The notes beneath the pieces were generated by a model. That model made no database searches. It had not been told where the DNA came from and worked only from the letters and a program-made list of their open reading frames with translations. 42,550 nt of DNA from an uncultured Flammeovirgaceae bacterium (GTDB lineage: Bacteria; Bacteroidota; Bacteroidia; Cytophagales; Cyclobacteriaceae), in assembly GCA_937884755.1 (NCBI GenBank), contig CAKZYJ010000524.1, forward strand, positions 1 to 42,550, read 5' to 3'. The translations under genes were made by a program, and so were the position numbers. Positions within the stretch are counted from its first letter, which is position 1; each line of letters opens with the position of its first letter. Below, one piece after another: positions 17,813 to 27,791 of this stretch.

Positions 17813-19969
17813 ATGATTAGACGTATTGTTTTTCTACTTTGCTGGCTTACTTCGATTTTAATAGCTCCCTTACTTCAGGGGCAAATTCCTTATAAATCTA
17901 CCCCTGAGTATACGCTCCCTGATTTTGTCCGGCAAAATCCTGAACGGGTCACTGGTTTATTCGAGGAACTGAATCTCACCTACCCCGGATTACAGTCCGT
18001 GCAGGCATTCGTCAAGCAAGCTAAGTGGGTAGAGGCGTGTCAAGCGTTACTAAATTACTATCGAAAAACGGCCCCGCGCAGTAAACTTTACCGCCCTCCT
18101 ATTCCCCCATCATCCCAAACTGATGCTACGGGCGAAGCTATCCTACAAGGAAACTTTACCTTTCAGCAGGTTAGCGGACAAATTCCTCTTACTGACCAAG
18201 GGCACCTTGATTGGCATTATCTGGGACCCAATAATGACAAGGAATGGGGCTACTTTCTCAATCGTCATACTGTATTGGTTCAACTACTATCGGCCTACCG
18301 AAGTACGGGTAATGAACGCTACGCTCAGGCGTGCAGCTACCTAATGCTAGATTGGGTTCAACAGAACCCACCCCCAGAGGAGGATGTACGTAGTGTTACC
18401 TGGCGGCAATTGGAGGTAGGAAAGCGTTTATCACCGGCTTGGCCTAGACTCTTCTACGGGTTTATTAGCACCGAAGCCTTTAGTGATGTCGCGCTAATAA
18501 GTATGCTGACATTGGTTCCAGCCCACGCTCACCACATTCAGCAATTCCACCTAAAACATTCCAATTGGACCATTATGGAAATGCAAGGGCTAGCCTCGGC
18601 CGCTTTGTATTGGCCAGAGTTTGAGCAGGCGGATACTTGGTATCAGTATTCCCTAGAGCAGATGCAATACGAGGTTCAGCAGCAGGTATACCCTGACGGA
18701 GCGCAAACTGAACTCACCACGGGTTACCATTACGTAGCGCTCAATAACTTCAACCAGTTTGTAATGCTGCTGGAGGAACACCGTAAACTAGTACCTCAGC
18801 TCTTACACCAACGAGTAGAGCAGATGTACCACTACTTGGCGTATACGCTACGCCCTAATGGTATTAACCCTCTTAATAACGATACTGACCTTCGGAATTT
18901 TCAAGAAATCATCCTCGATGCTGCCCGTCGCTATCGCCGACCTGATTGGATTTACATTGTGACTAATGGATCTAAAGGGAGTTTACCTCCTGGCGAAGCT
19001 TCTCAATTTTTTCCCTGGGCTGGTCAAGCCGTTTTCCGCTCAGGCTGGAAAGCTACCGATCAGTGGGCTTTCTTTGATATGGGACCTTGGGGAACGGGGC
19101 ATCAACACAACGATAAACTACATTTCTCTTTATCCGCCTTCGGGCAGGATTTACTGGTAGATGCAGGACGTTACTGGTACCGAAAAGATGAATGGCGGGA
19201 GTACTTCCAAGGTTCAGCCAGCCATAACGTAATTTTAGTAGATGGTTTGGGGCAATTACCTACGGAAGAAAAAGTGGAAGACCCGATTGAAGAGCAAGTC
19301 CGCATAACAGAAGCCTTTGATTTTGGCTACGCTACCTACCCACAAGGTTTTGGCACCAATCAAAACAAAATCCCGGCGAGCCATACCCGGGCTGTGGTTC
19401 AGCTAAAGGAAGAGCAACTCTGGTTGGTAGTTGATCAGATAACTACTGACCAAGCTCGCAATATTTCGGCGCTGTGGCACTTTCACCCTGCGGTTGCTAC
19501 TAAATCGCTACCATCGGGCGCCAGAGGAACCATCAATGGTATTACTTTGGATATTATTCCCATAGCTGATATATCTTGGAAAATGAGTATTGTTCGGGGG
19601 CAGACCGATCCTAGCATTCAGGGATGGTACAGTCCAGAGTATAACCGCAAGCAAGCCGCTCCAGTAGCCCTATTTCAAGCCCCAATAAGTAATACTCAAA
19701 TATTTGGCTGGCTCATGCAAGCTCATAAAAAAGACAAAGAATCTTGGCAAGGGACCCTAATTGAGGCTAGTAATACTATGCTTCACCTTCGGTTAAACAC
19801 GGATGAAGAGGAGCGAGAGATCATTGTTAATTTTGATTCTAAGACTCCTACCGCCTTTACCAACGGTTATCAATTACAGGGACGGTTTGGTATACTTAGT
19901 CCCACCAGTGCTCCCCAAGTAGCCTTCGGAAAAATCTACGATCAGGGAAAGCTTATCAAACAAGATTAG
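17813..19969 (+). CDS. Secreted heparinase II/III-type polysaccharide lyase
   Basis: This 718-residue protein has a signal peptide (residues 1-23, ending LLQGQ). An N-terminal alpha-toroid domain runs to about 370 and a C-terminal beta-sandwich matches the Heparinase II/III domain (about 400-600). Likely catalytic residues are Asn251 (HSNWTIMEMQG), Tyr305 (TTGYHY) and His432 (GTGHQHNDKLHF), equivalent in order and spacing to the Asn/Tyr/His set of heparinase III-like lyases. VDAGRYWY and SHNVILVDG are typical of the family. The enzyme would cleave a uronic-acid-containing polymer in the periplasm or outside. Next to EPS genes it may trim or release the cell's own polymer rather than feed on foreign glycan. 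Confidence 0.85.
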   Translation: MIRRIVFLLCWLTSILIAPLLQGQIPYKSTPEYTLPDFVRQNPERVTGLFEELNLTYPGLQSVQAFVKQAKWVEACQALLNYYRKTAPRSKLYRPPIPPSSQTDATGEAILQGNFTFQQVSGQIPLTDQGHLDWHYLGPNNDKEWGYFLNRHTVLVQLLSAYRSTGNERYAQACSYLMLDWVQQNPPPEEDVRSVTWRQLEVGKRLSPAWPRLFYGFISTEAFSDVALISMLTLVPAHAHHIQQFHLKHSNWTIMEMQGLASAALYWPEFEQADTWYQYSLEQMQYEVQQQVYPDGAQTELTTGYHYVALNNFNQFVMLLEEHRKLVPQLLHQRVEQMYHYLAYTLRPNGINPLNNDTDLRNFQEIILDAARRYRRPDWIYIVTNGSKGSLPPGEASQFFPWAGQAVFRSGWKATDQWAFFDMGPWGTGHQHNDKLHFSLSAFGQDLLVDAGRYWYRKDEWREYFQGSASHNVILVDGLGQLPTEEKVEDPIEEQVRITEAFDFGYATYPQGFGTNQNKIPASHTRAVVQLKEEQLWLVVDQITTDQARNISALWHFHPAVATKSLPSGARGTINGITLDIIPIADISWKMSIVRGQTDPSIQGWYSPEYNRKQAAPVALFQAPISNTQIFGWLMQAHKKDKESWQGTLIEASNTMLHLRLNTDEEEREIIVNFDSKTPTAFTNGYQLQGRFGILSPTSAPQVAFGKIYDQGKLIKQD

Positions 19970-22716
19970 ACTGTAATACCTCCTTCATTGGAGACGCAAA
20001 GAAAGCTATATAGAGAATTTTTAGTCGCTTCAGTATCAAAATACCACCGACTGTACGGTAAAGGTAAAGCCAGAATACCCACTCGCTGAAGTATGTTGAA
20101 CTGTTCTATTGTCATCGCTTCTTCCATCTCCCCTGGATACCCGATCAGATTAATACAAAAAGTTGTCCCTTCGTGTACCAGTACAATATCTACTTCAATA
20201 CCGGCAATAGTGTACTGCTGATGAATTTCCTGGTAATCCTGCTCCCGTAACCACGCTACCACCGATGCTAAAAAGGTATCGTGATACGACGACTTGGTTC
20301 TTGATACATACTGTAGATCGGCTTGCTCGATGTGAGCAATGTATTTCTCCAATTGAGATGCTGCCGCATAGCCTGTCGGCTGGTGCAAAGAGGTGATGAT
20401 CCACTGCTCAGAACGCGCTCGGGTAATACTAACATTAAATACATCTTCCCGACTAAGAATTTGAAAAGTTGAGGGATGCACTCCTTTATCAATTGCTAAC
20501 GATATCAGCATAACATCCCGCTCTTCCCCCTGAAAGGTATAGGGAGTGCCAATCAAAATCTGATGTCTGTCTAATAATTCTGTATCAAACTTTGCGGCTA
20601 TCTGTTTTCGAAGATACTCTGTCTGCTGCCGAAAGGGCGACAATACCCCTATGCTTTGGCAGGCAGTTACCGATAAATGTAACTCAGTATCAACTATTTC
20701 GCTGATCTTCTCAAGGACAAAATTTGTCTCTACCTCGTTGTATCCGGCTTCATTACGACTTCCCGGCAACCGCTCAAGGCGTACATGCTGCACCTGCTCA
20801 TTCTGTGGTTGGGCGGTCATAATACGTAGTTGATCGTGATAGAAATACTGGTTACTAAACTGAATAATAGATGGTTGACTTCGGTAATGTTCGTTCAGAA
20901 ATACCAGTGCCGACTGAGAAGGAAGATGTCGGTTAACAATATCGAGCAGGCTATGCTCTCTGAAATTGTACTCCCCAGCTAACGAAGCAGATAACCCATT
21001 TTTCTCAGCAAGCTGCTGTTGTCGATGTCTAGACAAAAAAGATACGTGCCGAAGCTGCTTGGGGTCTCCGGCTACTACTACTTGCTTACCTCGCTGCAAG
21101 ATAGGTAGTACCGAAGCCATATCGCATTGTGTAGCCTCATCTACAATCACCAGGTCAAACATTTCTTTTCTCAGTGGCAGAATATGGCTAATGTCAGTAA
21201 TACTCACCAGCCATACCGGAAAAGTCTGGCTCAAGTGGTCGAAATTAATTTTGCTGAACAAGTCTGTTTGCTTACTGCTGGTACGCGCTCGGATAGCTGA
21301 CAGAAAGCGCTGAAGCTCTTTACGATGGTGCAATAGCGACTGCTGTAGCCGATAGTTGAATTTCAGAGCTAGAAGCTGTCTAATCTTCTGATGTTTGATA
21401 GATAATTTTTCCTGGTACGCCGCAGTTAATGCCCCTACTGATTGTCTGCGTCGAATACGCCACTGAATAAACCGCTTTTTAACCCGATAGTGCCAGACGT
21501 GCTGAGGGTCAGCTAAAAATATTCCTTCACGGTGAGTGAGCTTAGCCCGCTTAGCGTACTGATGCTCAAGTTGTTGAAGATCTCTACCAAGCCTTGCTAC
21601 TTCCTTTCCGAGTAGTTTAATAGTTTTCAGGCTCACAGCATCTACGCCAATGCCGTTCAGCCAATTCTCCAGTCGCTTTTTGAGCACGCTTTTGTAGTCC
21701 CTACTCCCTCCCCCTCTCACGGCAATCTGGCCTAACTGGAACTCAGACTGAATTTTGTTGTGTATTACATCAACCGCCTGATTGTTAGCCGAAACAATCA
21801 GTACCGATTTTCCTTTGCTCATACAGTCAACAGCCATTGAGGCAATGATGAAGGACTTACCGGTGCCGGGCGGCCCGGTTATCTGAACCAGATTATTTTC
21901 CTCTATCGCACCGAAAGCTTTGATTTGTGCCTGACTTAGTACTGCCGGCACCATCGGAACCTCTAACTCAGGAGCTAATACCGGTATATGCTTTCCAAAA
22001 AAAGATAACAGCGCCGACGAATAATGATCCGTGTTGCATAGGTCCTCTAGCTCGCTTAAGATACCCAGCGTAGCGGTAGATTTACGTATCACTCCCAGTC
22101 CGACTACCGGCAAAAGGTAATTCCCTTTCCTTCTTTTCGCGTTCTGAACGGTTTTCTTGTCCAGCAACGAAGGGTACATCAGCATATCTTCGACCTGCAA
22201 ATGAGGAAACTCCTTTACTAAAGTTTCGCGCAAGCGACCTACATTCCCAAACTGGAAATTTCTTTCGGTAACCCAGTCCTGTAATATTGAAGCGACATCG
22301 GTAGTCCCTTCTACGGTAGCGTTCAGCAGATTTACTGCAATAGGATTTACCGAGGCGTTCTCTATGGAAGGCTTAATAAAGTAGTTTTCGTCCCGTACTT
22401 CCAGCGCAGTAGGGATTAAAAAGAGCGGAGTGGCGATCGTACTATTCCTACCTCCCACGGCCAATTTACCCGTCAGGAAAATACAGGCCATCATCAACTC
22501 TTTTTCCTTGGCGTATATCTTGGTTGTTTTGGCTACTTTCTCTCCCCACTCCGGATCTACCGGATAGATAGGTAATTCCTCGGCTAAAATTGCGGCATCA
22601 GGAAGCAGCCACCGGTACTCCACATTTTTACTAAAGAAGTCGGATAATCCAGCTTCCCGGTTATCGGCCTGATAGCAATCTCTTAAGTACTGTATAATAG
22701 AGGTGATACTGCTCAT
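19966..22716 (-). CDS. Upf1-type SF1 helicase with degenerate nuclease-like tail
   Basis: The 916-residue protein has three parts. An N-terminal region (1-250) holds TPLFLIPTALEV and NPIAVNLLNA, resembling the DUF4011-like domain of large helicases. A complete SF1B helicase core follows: GPPGTGKS (281-288), DEAT (526-529), GDPKQL (550-555), HYRSQP (610-615), TFQGEERD (727-734) and SITRAR (763-768). The C-terminus (about 810-890) resembles a Vsr/DUF559-type nuclease, with YTIAGIEVDIVL (Asp843), but where the active-site E-x-D/K is expected it has CINLIGYPG, so catalysis is doubtful. The architecture recalls DUF4011-helicase-Vsr proteins linked to phage defence but is shorter. Its stop overlaps the convergent heparinase stop by 3 bases. 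Confidence 0.85.
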   Translation of the reverse strand: MSSITSIIQYLRDCYQADNREAGLSDFFSKNVEYRWLLPDAAILAEELPIYPVDPEWGEKVAKTTKIYAKEKELMMACIFLTGKLAVGGRNSTIATPLFLIPTALEVRDENYFIKPSIENASVNPIAVNLLNATVEGTTDVASILQDWVTERNFQFGNVGRLRETLVKEFPHLQVEDMLMYPSLLDKKTVQNAKRRKGNYLLPVVGLGVIRKSTATLGILSELEDLCNTDHYSSALLSFFGKHIPVLAPELEVPMVPAVLSQAQIKAFGAIEENNLVQITGPPGTGKSFIIASMAVDCMSKGKSVLIVSANNQAVDVIHNKIQSEFQLGQIAVRGGGSRDYKSVLKKRLENWLNGIGVDAVSLKTIKLLGKEVARLGRDLQQLEHQYAKRAKLTHREGIFLADPQHVWHYRVKKRFIQWRIRRRQSVGALTAAYQEKLSIKHQKIRQLLALKFNYRLQQSLLHHRKELQRFLSAIRARTSSKQTDLFSKINFDHLSQTFPVWLVSITDISHILPLRKEMFDLVIVDEATQCDMASVLPILQRGKQVVVAGDPKQLRHVSFLSRHRQQQLAEKNGLSASLAGEYNFREHSLLDIVNRHLPSQSALVFLNEHYRSQPSIIQFSNQYFYHDQLRIMTAQPQNEQVQHVRLERLPGSRNEAGYNEVETNFVLEKISEIVDTELHLSVTACQSIGVLSPFRQQTEYLRKQIAAKFDTELLDRHQILIGTPYTFQGEERDVMLISLAIDKGVHPSTFQILSREDVFNVSITRARSEQWIITSLHQPTGYAAASQLEKYIAHIEQADLQYVSRTKSSYHDTFLASVVAWLREQDYQEIHQQYTIAGIEVDIVLVHEGTTFCINLIGYPGEMEEAMTIEQFNILQRVGILALPLPYSRWYFDTEATKNSLYSFLCVSNEGGITV

Positions 22717-22862
22717 TCAGTCCTTTCCTTATCAAGCAGTAAGCCAAAGTAGTGGTTACGGAAGATAAAAAAACTAAAAGTACATTACATCCGCCCAAAT
22801 TTGAAAATCTCGCTATTTAGTGAGAAGTTGTAGTGCTTGATTCAATACGATACACAACCAAT

Positions 22863-25800
22863 ATGATCAAACCTGTTTTTATCCGGAGGCTACTTCTCCC
22901 GGTCTTATTTGCTACCTACTTCTCCGCCTACAGTCAATCCACCCAACCCAATATCATTTTCATTCTCACCGACGACCAGCGGTGGAGTGCGCTGGGCTAC
23001 GCCGGTAACGAACTGATTCACACTCCTGAGATGGACCAGTTGGCGAAGCAAGGCACTTATTTCTCGCACGCGATGGTGACTACTCCAATCTGCGCGGGAA
23101 GCCGGGCTAGTATTCTGAGTGGACTATACGAACGCACCCACCGCTACAACTTTCAAACGGGCCCGATGCAGGAAGGCTACATGCAGCAGGCGTACCCCAA
23201 GTTGCTGAAGGAGGCGGGTTACCGCACCGGTTTCTACGGTAAGTTCGGAGTAAACTACGATAACATGGCTACGCTGTTCGATGAATACGAATCGTACGAC
23301 CGTAACGGCAGATTTAAAGACCGGCGGGGCTACTACTACAAAACACTGGGCGAAGATACCGTACACCTCACCCGCTATACCGGACAAAAAGCACTGGACT
23401 TTATCGATCAGGCTGATCCAAATACGCCTTTTTGCCTATCGCTGAGTTTTAGTGCGCCTCACGCCCACGACCCAGCCGAAGATCAGTACTTCTGGCAACC
23501 GGAATCGGATAAACTGCTAGCGAAAACCGAAATACCCAGCCCAAAACTGGGCGACGACCGCTACTTTAATGAATTGCCCGAACCAGTACGGGAAGGTTTT
23601 AACCGTACCCGCTGGTACTGGCGCTACGATACTCCCGAAAAATACCAGCACAGCATCAAGGGCTACTACCGTATGATCTCTGGCATCGACCGCGAACTGG
23701 GCAAGATTCGTCAGCAGTTGAAGAAAAAAGGCTTGGATAAAAATACTGTCATTATTCTGATGGGTGATAATGGCTACTTTCAGGGCGAACGCCAACTAGC
23801 TGGTAAGTGGTTACTCTACGATAACTCGGTGCGGGTTCCCCTCATCATTTACGATCCCAGGGAGAAACACCAGGATAGTAATGGATTAGCACTTAATATC
23901 GATGTGCCAGCTACTATGCTTGATTTGGCCAGCGTTACCGTGCCCAATACCTACCAGGGAAAAAGCCTGATGCCAATCGTGTCCGGAGAAACCAACAGCT
24001 TGGCTCGCGATACGGCACTAATTGAACATCTTTGGGAGTTTGAGAATATTCCACCCAGCGAGGGCGTTCGCACCGCTGAGTGGAAGTATTTTCGCTACGT
24101 AAACGATAAATTCAGCGAGGAGCTGTATCACCTCACCGACGACCCCCAGGAGATTAATAACCTGGCTGATGATCCGGATTATCAGCAAATACTAGCGGAG
24201 CTTTCGGCTGCTACCGACCGGCTAATCCGGGAGCGTAGCGATTCGCTTTCGGTAGCTCCGCACGGGTTGATGGTGGAGTTTATCCGTCCTTCGGGCACAG
24301 CAGCGGTGAACGATAGCGCGCCGGAGTACAGTTGGATTGTTCCTCAACCGGCAGTCCGCCAACAGGGGTATCAGTTGCTAGTTGCTTCTTCGGAAGAGAA
24401 TTTAGCTAAAAATATTGGCGATGTGTGGAACAGCGGCCAGGTGCGAAGCAGCCAATCGGCTAATGTTAAACACGCAGGAACTGCGTTAGCCCCTCAGACA
24501 CAATACTACTGGAAAGTACGCATTTGGGACGAGGGCAATCGGGTATCTGGCTACTCCGAGCCTCAGTCTTTCCAAACTACTAATTTTCAGTCAGGCATTG
24601 CGCCGGGTAAAGTTTTTCAGCTAGAACGCATCCATCCGGTTGAGTTACGGAAGACCGGTGAAACCAGCTATTTTGCCGATTTTGGAAAAGATGCCTTCGG
24701 TCGGCTGGAGCTCCACTACCAAGCTCCCGCGGCGGCTACGCTAACCGTTCGCCTGGGCGAAAAGCTGAAGGACGGACAAATTGACCGCGAGCCGGGTGGT
24801 ACGCTGCGCTACCAGGAAGTACAGTTAGCAGTTAGCCCCGATAAGCAGATCTACGAAATCAACCTGGAACGCAACGAACGTAACACCCTACCGGTGGCCG
24901 TAGCCTTACCCGATTCCTTTGGTATCGTCATGCCCTTCCGCTACGTGGAGCTGGAAGGAGTGCAGGCCGAGCTGTCGCCTGACGACCTGACCCAACTAGC
25001 TTACTTTAACTACTGGGAGGAAAACGCCAGCTATTTCACTTCCTCGGATACGCTGCTGAACCAGGTGTGGGACTTATGCAAATACAGTATGAAGGCCACT
25101 TCCTTCACCGGTATTTACGTGGATGGCGACCGGGAACGGATTCCCTACGAGGCCGATGCCTACATCAACCAACTGGGACACTACACCACCGACCGGGAGT
25201 ACGCCATGACCCAGCGGACTATTGAGTGGTTTATGAATAACCCTACCTGGCCCACCGAATGGCTACTGCACACCGCCCTGATGATGTACCAGGATTACTA
25301 CTACAGCGGCAACACCGAACTGATTGAAAAGTACTACGAACCACTAAAGAGCAAAACGCTGATTGACCTAGCCCGGGAAGATGGCTTGATTAGCTCTACC
25401 TCTGCTAAAGTAACCGGAGAGTATATGGCCCAACTGGGCGTAGCAGATACTACCAACCGTCTACGAGATATTGTAGACTGGCCCCCGGCCCAAAAAGATA
25501 CTGGTTGGAAGCTCTCCACTGAGGAAGGCGAGCGCGACGGTCACCAAATGCTGCCCATTAATACGGTAGTGAACAGCTTCTTCTACCAGAATATGAAAAT
25601 CATGGCCAAACTGGCCGAAGTGCTGGGCAAGTCTGAAGATGCCACTCACTTTGCCCTGATGGCTGCTAAAGTAAAGCAGGCGATTAATACCACTTTGTTT
25701 GATCAGGAAAAAGGAATCTATATTGATGGCGAAGGAGCCACCCACTCTTCACTGCATTCCAATATGATGCCGCTGGCCTTTGGTTTGGTGCCACCCGAGC

Positions 25801-26378
25801 ATCAGCAAACGGTAGTGGAATTCATAAAATCGCGGGGGATGGCCTGTAGTGTGTACGGCTCCCAGTTTCTGCTAGAAGGACTGTACGAGGCTGGGGCCAG
25901 CGATTACGCCCTAGAGCTAATGACCGCCACCCACGACCGTAGCTGGTGGAATATGATTGCCGCTGGCTCTACTGTCGCCCTGGAGGCCTGGGATATGAAG
26001 TACAAACCTAATCTCGATTGGAACCACGCCTGGGGAGCCGCTCCGGCCAACATCATTCCCCGCTACCTCTGGGGCATTCAGCCTAAGACACCGGGTTTTG
26101 GCATCATCAGCATTCAACCGCAGATGAGCAGCCTGAAGCACAGCAGTATCCAAATGCCCACACTGAAAGGAACAGTGAGGGGAGAATACGAATTCATCAA
26201 CAACCGTCAGCAGCGATATACGATTGAGCTACCAGCCAATACCGTGGCTGAGTTCTCCATCCCCGCGGCCAATAACGCCATTATCAATCTGAACGGAGAA
26301 GTGACCAACCCCGGCTTCGGATCCATCCGCTTGGAACCCGGCGTAAATGAGATTGAAGTCAGGGTGAATTCATTTTAG
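22863..26378 (+). CDS. Sulfatase fused to GH78 alpha-L-rhamnosidase
   Basis: I chose the ATG at 22863 (1171 residues) over a GTG at 22833 because it starts directly at a signal peptide ending FSAYSQ. Residues about 28-465 are a type I sulfatase with IIFILTDDQRW (metal Asp pair) and CAGSR at 77-81, whose Cys would become formylglycine; MGDNGYF and GKWLLYDN complete the site. From about 480 on there is a fibronectin-like domain, beta-sandwiches and an (alpha/alpha)6 barrel of glycoside hydrolase family 78. That part has VDGDRERIPYEADAY near the catalytic acid and DWNHAWGAAPANIIPRYLWG near the end. One secreted chain would thus desulfate and then release rhamnose. Such fusions are known from ulvan-degradation loci of marine Bacteroidota. 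No SusC/SusD pair lies nearby. Confidence 0.9.
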   Translation: MIKPVFIRRLLLPVLFATYFSAYSQSTQPNIIFILTDDQRWSALGYAGNELIHTPEMDQLAKQGTYFSHAMVTTPICAGSRASILSGLYERTHRYNFQTGPMQEGYMQQAYPKLLKEAGYRTGFYGKFGVNYDNMATLFDEYESYDRNGRFKDRRGYYYKTLGEDTVHLTRYTGQKALDFIDQADPNTPFCLSLSFSAPHAHDPAEDQYFWQPESDKLLAKTEIPSPKLGDDRYFNELPEPVREGFNRTRWYWRYDTPEKYQHSIKGYYRMISGIDRELGKIRQQLKKKGLDKNTVIILMGDNGYFQGERQLAGKWLLYDNSVRVPLIIYDPREKHQDSNGLALNIDVPATMLDLASVTVPNTYQGKSLMPIVSGETNSLARDTALIEHLWEFENIPPSEGVRTAEWKYFRYVNDKFSEELYHLTDDPQEINNLADDPDYQQILAELSAATDRLIRERSDSLSVAPHGLMVEFIRPSGTAAVNDSAPEYSWIVPQPAVRQQGYQLLVASSEENLAKNIGDVWNSGQVRSSQSANVKHAGTALAPQTQYYWKVRIWDEGNRVSGYSEPQSFQTTNFQSGIAPGKVFQLERIHPVELRKTGETSYFADFGKDAFGRLELHYQAPAAATLTVRLGEKLKDGQIDREPGGTLRYQEVQLAVSPDKQIYEINLERNERNTLPVAVALPDSFGIVMPFRYVELEGVQAELSPDDLTQLAYFNYWEENASYFTSSDTLLNQVWDLCKYSMKATSFTGIYVDGDRERIPYEADAYINQLGHYTTDREYAMTQRTIEWFMNNPTWPTEWLLHTALMMYQDYYYSGNTELIEKYYEPLKSKTLIDLAREDGLISSTSAKVTGEYMAQLGVADTTNRLRDIVDWPPAQKDTGWKLSTEEGERDGHQMLPINTVVNSFFYQNMKIMAKLAEVLGKSEDATHFALMAAKVKQAINTTLFDQEKGIYIDGEGATHSSLHSNMMPLAFGLVPPEHQQTVVEFIKSRGMACSVYGSQFLLEGLYEAGASDYALELMTATHDRSWWNMIAAGSTVALEAWDMKYKPNLDWNHAWGAAPANIIPRYLWGIQPKTPGFGIISIQPQMSSLKHSSIQMPTLKGTVRGEYEFINNRQQRYTIELPANTVAEFSIPAANNAIINLNGEVTNPGFGSIRLEPGVNEIEVRVNSF

Positions 26379-26514
26379 AAATGAGTGAACTGATGAGCAT
26401 TTGAAATTCGTAGCAATTATGTACTACATTTTTGGGTGGGGGCATTAACCTTTCGAGAATGATGGGCATAAGTGGTAGAATCAATTAGTTACACTACTTA
26501 AATCATCATTCATT

Positions 26515-27126
26515 ATGCGACATTTAGTTTACACCCTTCTATTTATCATCTTCGGATTTCAGGCTGCCAACGCTCAACTATCAACCGGAATGACTTTGGG
26601 TCCAACCGTTCCTGTCGGAAAGTTTTCTGACATTGCGGGAGTAGGGTTCAATTTTACCATAGAAAGCCGCTACGCTCTCACCGAGAACCTGAATGTTGGA
26701 TTGAACATCGGCTACGTCCGCAATGGTTACGCTAAAGACTTACGCAATGGCATAGAGACCGTTCTCTCTCAGCGGGCTGGAGGCAATATAGAATTATCCA
26801 CTGCCCGTTATTCAGCCGTTCCGGTAACATTAGTCGGTGAATATATCTTTGGCGATAATGAGTTGCGGCCTTTTGCCGGATTAGAGCTAGGGGGATATAT
26901 TGTCTCCAATAAATTGGCGGTTGAACGAGGAGGGGAGGAGACTGACTCTAATACCGCACTAGGTCTCGGAATTATGGGGGGAGCTTTATACGAAATTGCT
27001 GATGAACTAGACGTGATGGCTACTCTTAAATTTACCACCACCACCGGAGCAATTGATTTTGGTGAAAAGCGAGGTGTTACGTATTTATCCATCAACTTCG
27101 GAGTACGCTACCGCTTAGACTTTTGA
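26515..27126 (+). CDS. Outer-membrane beta-barrel protein
   Basis: The 203-residue protein has a signal peptide (residues 1-20, ending AANAQ) and alternating amphipathic strands, with aromatic residues such as FNFTIESRYAL, VGLNIGYVRNGYA and FAGLELGGYIV. It ends YLSINFGVRYRLDF, with the terminal Phe typical of barrels inserted by BamA. This matches the small OmpW/OmpX-like or 'outer membrane beta-barrel' families of Bacteroidota. The function is unknown. It seems monocistronic, with a hairpin 56 bases downstream. Confidence 0.82.
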   Translation: MRHLVYTLLFIIFGFQAANAQLSTGMTLGPTVPVGKFSDIAGVGFNFTIESRYALTENLNVGLNIGYVRNGYAKDLRNGIETVLSQRAGGNIELSTARYSAVPVTLVGEYIFGDNELRPFAGLELGGYIVSNKLAVERGGEETDSNTALGLGIMGGALYEIADELDVMATLKFTTTTGAIDFGEKRGVTYLSINFGVRYRLDF

Positions 27127-27182
27127 TCGTAGAGTTGCAAGCATACTGCTACGTTTTTGAGATGCACAGCCGTATTACAATT

Positions 27183-27213
27183 GCTCTGTCTCCAGATTGA
27201 GGCAGAGCATTCT
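27183..27213 (+). terminator. Probable terminator of the barrel gene
   Basis: GCTCTGTCTC (27183-27192) pairs with GAGGCAGAGC (27199-27208) in a 10-bp stem with one G-T pair and a 6-base loop. The following bases, ATTCTT, make only a short T-run, so it may be a weak terminator. Confidence 0.4.
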
Positions 27214-27340
27214 TGCATCTAAAAGAAAAAAAGTACAATGGAATGATATCGGCGGAATAAGTGCTCTCGGCAAGAAGTAAATGGTACAGGATTTGTAATT
27301 GAATGAGGTAGTAAACCAACTATCTTTTTGAAACTATTCA

Positions 27341-27790
27341 ATGAACGCAAAACCCATTCAGCAATTTAAGCAGATTTTCTCCCGGGGAGTAGCTCCTCGC
27401 GAGCTTTCACTGGCTATTGCACTATCGGTACCCATGGGTATGTTACCGATGTTTGGGTTTATCACACTGCTCACTACGGCTATTGCGGTGCGCTGGCGAC
27501 TCAATGTGCCGTTGGTACTGTCGTTAGTGTATATGGCGCTGCCGTTACAGTTGCTCTTATTCGTTCCTTTCTTACGCATGGGCGAGGCGCTGTTTCAACT
27601 ACCCCCGCTACCCATTTCTCCTGCCGAGATTATGACCATGCTGGACACCACAGGCTGGGGATTTTTTCAACAAATCTGGATGACCAATCTAGCCGCAGTA
27701 GCAGTCTGGCTGCTAGTAGCCCTACCGCTAGGATTCTTATTATACCAAATTAGTTACTTAGTTTGTCGTCGCTGGTTAGTAGTTAGCTAA
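27341..27790 (+). CDS. DUF2062-domain membrane protein
   Basis: This 149-residue protein matches the DUF2062 pattern: a short basic N-terminus (QFKQIFSRGVAPRELSLAIA), then ALSVPMGMLPMFGFITLLTTAIAV with the conserved Pro/Gly-rich membrane region, and VPLVLSLVYMALPLQLLLF. It has three or four membrane helices. The family's biochemical role is unknown; members are sometimes fused or adjacent to glycosyltransferases. It ends one base before the convergent STAND gene stop. No clear regulatory signal was seen apart from a T-rich stretch before the ATG. Confidence 0.82.
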   Translation: MNAKPIQQFKQIFSRGVAPRELSLAIALSVPMGMLPMFGFITLLTTAIAVRWRLNVPLVLSLVYMALPLQLLLFVPFLRMGEALFQLPPLPISPAEIMTMLDTTGWGFFQQIWMTNLAAVAVWLLVALPLGFLLYQISYLVCRRWLVVS

Positions 27791-27791
27791 G

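Noticed and set aside
23124-26153. Antisense open frames within the sulfatase-rhamnosidase gene
   Set aside because: The sense strand encodes continuous recognised domains; the antisense frames show low-complexity Val/Ala-rich sequence without motifs.
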